A stretch of 10,000 nucleotides of DNA from Asticcacaulis sp. (GTDB taxonomy: Bacteria > Pseudomonadota > Alphaproteobacteria > Caulobacterales > Caulobacteraceae): assembly GCF_020217185.1 (NCBI RefSeq), contig NZ_JAIWNX010000189.1, forward strand, positions 1-10,000, written 5' to 3'. Shown in pieces: positions 6,338 through 10,000 of the stretch (the stretch's first letter is position 1; each line of letters starts with the position of its first letter). The notes beneath the pieces were generated by a model. It was not told the origin of the DNA and searched no databases. It was given only the letters and a program-made list of their open reading frames with translations. A program made the translations under genes and the position numbers.

Positions 6338-7392
6338 TATTGCGCGTCGGGTCGTGCGCCGGGCACGGAGTCGGGCAGGGCCTGCGGGGCAGCCTGACGC
6401 GCAGCCGCTTCGCGCGAAATGGCTTTCAGCTCGGCCTCGGCCTTGCGGATGGCGGCCGCATCCCCGGCGTTTTGCGCCTTGATCAGCGCTTCGGCGGCTT
6501 CCATTTCGCGCACGGGCAAAAGGTGGGTATCGTCCGCCGGTTTGAACACGCCAAAGATCAGATTGTTCAGTATCTTGAGCTGACGCTGGCCTTCAGCGTC
6601 AGTGCCGGTGCCGTAGGACAGGAAGAAGGAGCGTATCTTCTCCTTGGTCGCCGGATCGAGGTCCTTGCGATAGATGATCGGGTCTTCCGGCAGGGTGGGG
6701 GATGTCCAGATAATCTTGATCTGTTTCAGTTTTTCCGGAGAGACCTGCGCCATGCGCTCCAGCGAGGCATTGTTGTTGGTGGCCGCGTCAATCATGCCAT
6801 TGGCCACGGCCTGGAAATTGGCCTCGTGGCTGCCCGTGCGCACCGTCTTGAAGCACTTGGCCGGATCGACCTTGTGCGGCAGGAAAAAGTAGGTCATCGG
6901 TGCCAGCGTACCGGAGGTCGATTTAACATCGCCCAGACCAAAGGTGCGTTTACCATCGCATTTCAGCAGGTCTTCGGCGGTCAGCGGGGAATCGGCGCGC
7001 GCAATGATGACGCTCTGATAGCCATCGACGCCGGACGGGTCAGACGAGCGCGCAAACACCTCGCCATCGGCGCGGCGCACGGCCTCAAGCCCGGAGGCGT
7101 TGGAAAACCAGCCGACCTGCACCTGATTGAAGCGCATCGCCTCGATCAGCGCCGTGTAGTTGGAGCCGAAGAAGGGCTTCACCTTAAGCCCGGTCTGCTT
7201 TTCCATGTCGGCCAGAAACGGCCGCCACAGGGGCTCCTGATTCTGCGCGTTTTCGGTGGACAGGATGGAGAAGCTGATTTCCGTCCGCGGACCTTTGGTC
7301 TGATCGACCTTACCGCAGCCCGAGGTCAGGAAGGGCAGGGCCAGGGCCGAAGCCGACAAACCTCTCAGCATAGCCTTGCGCGACAGGGTCAT
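6337..7392 (-). CDS. phnD: Phosphonate-type ABC transporter substrate-binding lipoprotein PhnD
   Basis: Periplasmic binding protein that hands phosphonate or a similar ligand to PhnE/PhnC. It is 351 residues from the chosen ATG at 7392. An in-frame TTG at 7407 would add five residues, but the ATG makes a 4-base ATGA overlap with phnC and has GGAGAG (7400-7405) 7 bases upstream. The N-terminus has basic residues, then a hydrophobic stretch ending FLTSGCG with Cys26. This resembles a lipoprotein signal, although -3 is Thr and the Leu is at -4, so lipidation is probable but not certain. Family motifs are FFGSNYTALIEAMRFNQVQV, GWFSNASGLEAV, GDVKSTSGTLAP, TGSHEANFQAVANG, DAATNNN and SPTLPEDPIIYRKDL. 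The Ser-Thr-Ser-Gly and His motifs are the phosphonate-oxygen contacts known from E. coli PhnD. A C-terminal tail of about 60 residues is helical, then Ala/Pro-rich. Confidence 0.92.
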   Translation of the reverse strand: MTLSRKAMLRGLSASALALPFLTSGCGKVDQTKGPRTEISFSILSTENAQNQEPLWRPFLADMEKQTGLKVKPFFGSNYTALIEAMRFNQVQVGWFSNASGLEAVRRADGEVFARSSDPSGVDGYQSVIIARADSPLTAEDLLKCDGKRTFGLGDVKSTSGTLAPMTYFFLPHKVDPAKCFKTVRTGSHEANFQAVANGMIDAATNNNASLERMAQVSPEKLKQIKIIWTSPTLPEDPIIYRKDLDPATKEKIRSFFLSYGTGTDAEGQRQLKILNNLIFGVFKPADDTHLLPVREMEAAEALIKAQNAGDAAAIRKAEAELKAISREAAARQAAPQALPDSVPGARPDAQ

Positions 7393-8204
7393 GACGGGTC
7401 TCTCCAATAGGCCTGCTCGATCTCAGGGCCATAGATTTCGCTCAGGCGGTCCGCGCTCAGGCCGTCGGCGGGACCGTCATATACGATCTTGCCGTCCTTG
7501 AGGGCCAGAATACGGTCGCAATATTTCATAGCATAGTCCACCTGATGCAAGGTGACGATGACGCCAACGCCACGGTCTTCGTGAAGATGCACCAGAAGCT
7601 CCATCACCTTGCGCGCCGTCACCGGGTCCAGCGAGGCGACGGGCTCATCGGCCAGAAGGAGGCGCGCATCCTGCACAATGGCGCGGGCAATCGCGCCGCG
7701 CTGTTGCTGACCGCCAGAGAGGGTCCTGGCGCGCTGCGACGCCTTGTCGGCTATGCCCACAGTGTCAAGCGCCTGCATGACGCGCTGCTTTTCTTCGGCC
7801 GTCCACAGGCCGAACAGGCCACGCACGGGCGGAATGCGCCCCAGAAGCCCCAAGGCCGCATTGGTAAACAGGCTGAGCCGTCCGACCAGATTGAACGACT
7901 GCGCCACCATGCCGAGATCGGCGCGCGCCGCCCGCACCTCAGCCCCCAGGCGGCCATCAACCTGCACCGTGCGGCCCATAACCGTGACGGGACCGGAGCC
8001 TTCGTCGCCGACGATCAGGCCGGACAGGCTGCGCAGCAGGGTGGACTTGCCCGACCCCGACGGGCCGATCAGGCCGATGCGCTGTGGGCGATCCATGATG
8101 AAGGAGACATTGTCCAGCGCCTTGAAGCGACGCGCCGGTGCCGCACCCTGCGCCTTGAGCGCAAAGCTTTTCGACAGCGACTGAACGTCAACAAGGCTCG
8201 GCAT
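7389..8204 (-). CDS. phnC: Phosphonate-type ABC transporter ATP-binding protein PhnC
   Basis: Cytoplasmic ATPase subunit that powers import through PhnE. It is 271 residues, normal length. Motifs are Walker A GPSGSGKST (47-55), Q-loop GMVAQSFNLVGRLSLF (98-113), signature LSGGQQQR (162-169), Walker B LLLADEP (182-188) with D-loop SLD, and H-loop VTLHQVDYA (217-225). LVGRLSLFTNAALGLLG and HQVDYAMKYCDRILALKDG are typical of PhnC as opposed to amino-acid ATPases. The start at 8204 is fixed from above by an in-frame TGA (8211-8213) two codons upstream. Only a weak GTGAG precedes it, directly after a small hairpin. It is the first gene of the phnCDE unit and overlaps phnD by ATGA. No gene for C-P lyase, phosphonatase or phosphite dehydrogenase lies in the window, so the ligand cannot be fixed from context. 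Confidence 0.95.
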   Translation of the reverse strand: MPSLVDVQSLSKSFALKAQGAAPARRFKALDNVSFIMDRPQRIGLIGPSGSGKSTLLRSLSGLIVGDEGSGPVTVMGRTVQVDGRLGAEVRAARADLGMVAQSFNLVGRLSLFTNAALGLLGRIPPVRGLFGLWTAEEKQRVMQALDTVGIADKASQRARTLSGGQQQRGAIARAIVQDARLLLADEPVASLDPVTARKVMELLVHLHEDRGVGVIVTLHQVDYAMKYCDRILALKDGKIVYDGPADGLSADRLSEIYGPEIEQAYWRDPS

Positions 8205-8332
8205 ATGCGCTCACGGGGCAACCCCGTCCCCCCCTGCGCCGACACCAGAACGCAGTGCGGCGTTAACAAAGATGAACGCCGGAGTCTTGCCGAAGTTTGA
8301 GCGCTTTGGCAACCATCGCCTTTCCGCAAAGG
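8205..8332 (-). other. Intergenic region between the TPR gene and phnC
   Basis: 128 bases that should hold the phnCDE promoter if the operon is not read from the TPR gene. I find no convincing -35/-10 pair and no Pho box (no CTGTCAT-type direct repeats). It contains a 7-bp stem, CGGCGTT (8258-8264) against AACGCCG (8275-8281), with a 10-base loop and no following U-run, a single GANTC (GAGTC 8282-8286) and one isolated TTAAC (8263-8267). Whether transcription of the TPR gene stops here cannot be decided from sequence. Confidence 0.4.
8213..8227 (-). promoter_or_regulatory. Small hairpin before the phnC start
   Basis: On the minus strand ACGGGG-TTG-CCCCGT forms a perfect 6-bp stem with a 3-base loop, ending 8 bases before the phnC ATG and directly abutting the only Shine-Dalgarno-like bases (GTGAG, 8210-8214, one or two of which fall in the stem). 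It could dampen phnC translation. Stems this short also arise by chance in GC-rich DNA. Confidence 0.3.
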
Positions 8333-10000
8333 TCAATTGGCCGCACGGGCGCGCAGACGCGACAGCAGGGTCTCAGCCGTGCGGATGTCATATTCGGACT
8401 GAATGGACCGATAGACCTCAAGCGCGCCTTCGACGGCTTCGATCCCGCGCGACAGAGGCTGACGATCCCCCGTTTTCTCGAACAGGCTCTCGCACAGGAT
8501 ACCCAGATTTTCCTGCGTCATGGCCCAGTCGATGGGGAAGTCTTTACGGGTATAGACCTCCAGCGCCTGACGATAGGCAGCTTCGGCCTCGGTCAGGGCG
8601 TCGATCCCGTCCTGTCCGTCGCGTCGCGCCCCGAGGGTTTGCAAGACATTGCCGAGATTGTTCTGCGTCATGGCCCATTGAATGGGGAAGTCAGCGCGGT
8701 TACGGACCTCCAGCGCCTGACGATAGGCGGCTTCGGCCCCCGTGAGGGCATCAAGCCCGTCCTGACCGCCGCGGCGCTCGCCGAGGTTTTGCAGGACATT
8801 GCCGAGATTGTTCTGCGTCATGGCCCATTGGATGGGGAAGTCTTTGCGGGTACGGACCTCCAGCGCCTGGCGATAGGCGGCTTTGGCGTCGGTGAGGGCA
8901 TCAATCCCGTCCTGTCCGGCGCGACGCTCCCCGAGGGTTTGCAGGACGACACCGAGATTGTTCTGCGTCATGGCCCAGTCGATGGGGAAGTCTTTGCGGG
9001 TACGGACCTCCAGCGCCTGACGATAGGCGGCTTCGGCGTCGGTGAGGGCGTCGATGCCGGCCTGCCCGTCGCGTCGCACTCCGAGGATTCGCAGGACAAT
9101 GCCCAGAAGGTTTTGCGTGCTTGCCCATTCTGAAGCGGCGGCCTCTCTGGGGATCAGGGGCAGCAAGGTCTCCGTTAAAAACGAAGCCGCCTGATCGAGG
9201 GCCGTGCCGCCAAAAATGCGCCCCTGATCTTCGAGCGCGCTGGCCGCGCTGTAACCATAACCTATAGCGACATCAGGCTGATGCGGTTTGGCGGCCTCGA
9301 ATGCCTCCAGATAATGGCGGGCGGCGTCTTCGTAACGGGCGCGGCTGAGGTTGATCTGTCCCATCTGCGCCCGGGTTTGCGCCCGGCGTAAGGCGGCGTC
9401 GCGTTCGGTTGCGGCGTCGATCTGACTCAGCCGTTCGAGCAGGGCTTCGGCCTTATCCGACTGACCTTTATTCAGCGCCTCGGCGGCCTGCTGACGCAGC
9501 CTGTCGACTTCGGGTGGCTCGTTTGTTTTGCGCGACAGTTCGGCAATCAGGGCCTTATCCCCGGCGATGCCGCTTTTCAGGGCCTCATACCACTGATCCC
9601 TCGGCAGGTCCTGCGCGGCGAAGCTTTCCAGAAGGTTGCGAACCTGTTCATCGGAGACGGCGGATTGCAGCAGGGCGTCGTTTTTCTCCTTGAGCATGGC
9701 CAGCACCTGCGCGATATCCGCGCTCTGCCGATCCGCCTTTTCGTGCAAAAGGCGCTGGCTTTCTGCGTGCGCGCGGTCATTGGCCAGGAGCCGCAGGGGG
9801 TCGTTTTGCGCCCTGACCAGGGCCAGCACCTGCGCGATATCCGCGCTGTGCTGATCCGCCTTTTCGTGCAAAAGGCGCTGGCTTTCCGCCTGTGCACGGT
9901 CATTGGCCAGAAGCCGCTCAAAGCACCTTTGGAACAGTTGCGGATGCGCCTTTTGTTCTTCGATGGCGAAGCCGACCGCCGCGCTCAGTATCTTATGGGA
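8333..10000 (-). CDS. TPR and coiled-coil repeat protein, 5'-truncated (start outside window)
   Basis: The frame is open to the right edge with no ATG in the last 130 bases; the first in-frame TTG (9871) falls inside a repeat, so the true start is outside. The visible 555 residues are the C-terminal part. Order: a segment AVGFAIEEQKAHPQLFQR (8-25); two 41-residue coiled-coil repeats (29-69 and 70-110) with core AESQRLLHEKAD and SADIAQVLA; a helical region (111-290) with TPR-like pairs; then 50-residue TPR-type repeats with WAMTQNNLG...AYRQALEVR cores, Trp at 292, 342, 392, 442 and 492; and a closing helix ending LLSRLRARAAN. No signal peptide or membrane segment is seen in this part. Such arrays are protein-interaction scaffolds; in related large proteins I recall, a catalytic or sensor domain lies N-terminal, but here it is not visible, so no function is assigned. 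It lies 128 bases upstream of phnC on the same strand; functional linkage is uncertain. Confidence 0.88.
   Translation of the reverse strand, partial: SHKILSAAVGFAIEEQKAHPQLFQRCFERLLANDRAQAESQRLLHEKADQHSADIAQVLALVRAQNDPLRLLANDRAHAESQRLLHEKADRQSADIAQVLAMLKEKNDALLQSAVSDEQVRNLLESFAAQDLPRDQWYEALKSGIAGDKALIAELSRKTNEPPEVDRLRQQAAEALNKGQSDKAEALLERLSQIDAATERDAALRRAQTRAQMGQINLSRARYEDAARHYLEAFEAAKPHQPDVAIGYGYSAASALEDQGRIFGGTALDQAASFLTETLLPLIPREAAASEWASTQNLLGIVLRILGVRRDGQAGIDALTDAEAAYRQALEVRTRKDFPIDWAMTQNNLGVVLQTLGERRAGQDGIDALTDAKAAYRQALEVRTRKDFPIQWAMTQNNLGNVLQNLGERRGGQDGLDALTGAEAAYRQALEVRNRADFPIQWAMTQNNLGNVLQTLGARRDGQDGIDALTEAEAAYRQALEVYTRKDFPIDWAMTQENLGILCESLFEKTGDRQPLSRGIEAVEGALEVYRSIQSEYDIRTAETLLSRLRARAAN
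8528..9127 (-). repeat. Four in-phase 150-bp tandem repeats encoding 50-residue TPR units
   Basis: Units at 9127-8978, 8977-8828, 8827-8678 and 8677-8528 (minus strand), each starting at the Trp codon of the WA(M/S)TQN motif, with a diverged fifth unit below 8528. The period is exactly 150 bases with no indel. Comparing 8811-8960 with 8961-9110 by eye gives about 21 differences in 150, so about 86 percent identity. The most constant DNA is the part coding for DFPI(D/Q)WAMTQNNLG and AYRQALEVR. Similarity at DNA level, and not only protein level, points to duplication or gene conversion. Confidence 0.9.
9671..9916 (-). repeat. Two 123-bp tandem repeats encoding 41-residue coiled-coil units
   Basis: Copies 9916-9794 and 9793-9671 (minus strand). 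Both encode RLLANDRA(Q/H)AESQRLLHEKAD followed by SADIAQVLA and a variable end (VRAQNDPL against LKEKNDAL). The DNA in the core, for example CTTTTCGTGCAAAAGGCG on the plus strand, is identical in both. The period of 123 keeps the frame. Just N-terminal of the first copy the repeat is not recognisable, so there are only two copies. Confidence 0.85.

Noticed and set aside
6340..7410. 356-codon plus-strand frame opposite phnD
   Set aside because: Antisense to a gene with clear PhnD motifs. Long open antisense frames are expected at this GC content, and its composition (Gly/Arg/His-rich, no motifs) is typical of such shadows.
8308..8336. TTGACC on the minus strand as a -35 for phnCDE
   Set aside because: At a spacing of 17 bases the next hexamer is GTTGCC, which is not a -10 element.
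8511..9120. CRISPR-like array suggested by regular spacing of similar sequence
   Set aside because: The units are contiguous 150-bp coding repeats in one frame. There are no short identical repeats separated by unique spacers.
8297..9133. Long plus-strand reading frame of 278 codons with strikingly periodic protein repeats (DLQRLTIGGFG-type)
   Set aside because: It is the antisense shadow of the 150-bp tandem array. A period divisible by three keeps an antisense frame open and makes it look repetitive. It has no plausible ribosome-binding site and overlaps a well-supported gene.
9869..9871. TTG start for the TPR protein
   Set aside because: The same frame continues upstream to the window edge with the same coiled-coil repeat (this TTG codes for Leu in RLLHEKAD), so the start must lie outside the window.

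Overview
The window is GC-rich, densely coded bacterial chromosome. It most likely comes from an alphaproteobacterium of the Caulobacterales (Caulobacter/Asticcacaulis/Brevundimonas type). This rests on the gene order dapF - mtaB - ftsY - septation protein A, on GANTC (CcrM-type) and TTAACCAT (CtrA-type) motifs in one short promoter region, and on two palindromic intergenic elements of a style common in these genomes. The assignment is inference from content, not a database match.

Left part (1-4341, plus strand): the 3' portion of dapF (meso-diaminopimelate synthesis) overlaps mtaB (tRNA ms2t6A37 methylthiotransferase). ftsY (SRP receptor) and a YciB/IspZ septation protein A gene follow. These four are packed as one housekeeping transcription unit, with a palindromic repeat wedged between mtaB and ftsY that supplies the ftsY ribosome-binding site. 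After an 87-bp gap comes a MarR-family regulator with a lysine-rich C-terminal tail, followed by a second palindromic element.

Right part (4437-10000, minus strand, read right to left): a large 5'-truncated TPR/coiled-coil protein built from DNA-level tandem repeats (123-bp and 150-bp units), then a tight phnC-phnD-phnE ABC transporter operon for phosphonate or a related phosphorus oxyanion, then an SDR-fold protein that lacks the catalytic tyrosine, then a 96-residue protein of unknown function. The last gene is preceded by a CtrA-like box and a GANTC site. MarR and the 96-residue gene converge.

The housekeeping genes are ordinary. The items most worth a second look are the repeat-built TPR protein, the cell-cycle-type promoter in front of the unknown small gene, the tyrosine-less SDR, and the repeat element that carries the ftsY Shine-Dalgarno sequence. 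I see no CRISPR array, tRNA, rRNA, transposase or phage gene, and no stretch over 300 bases without a gene.
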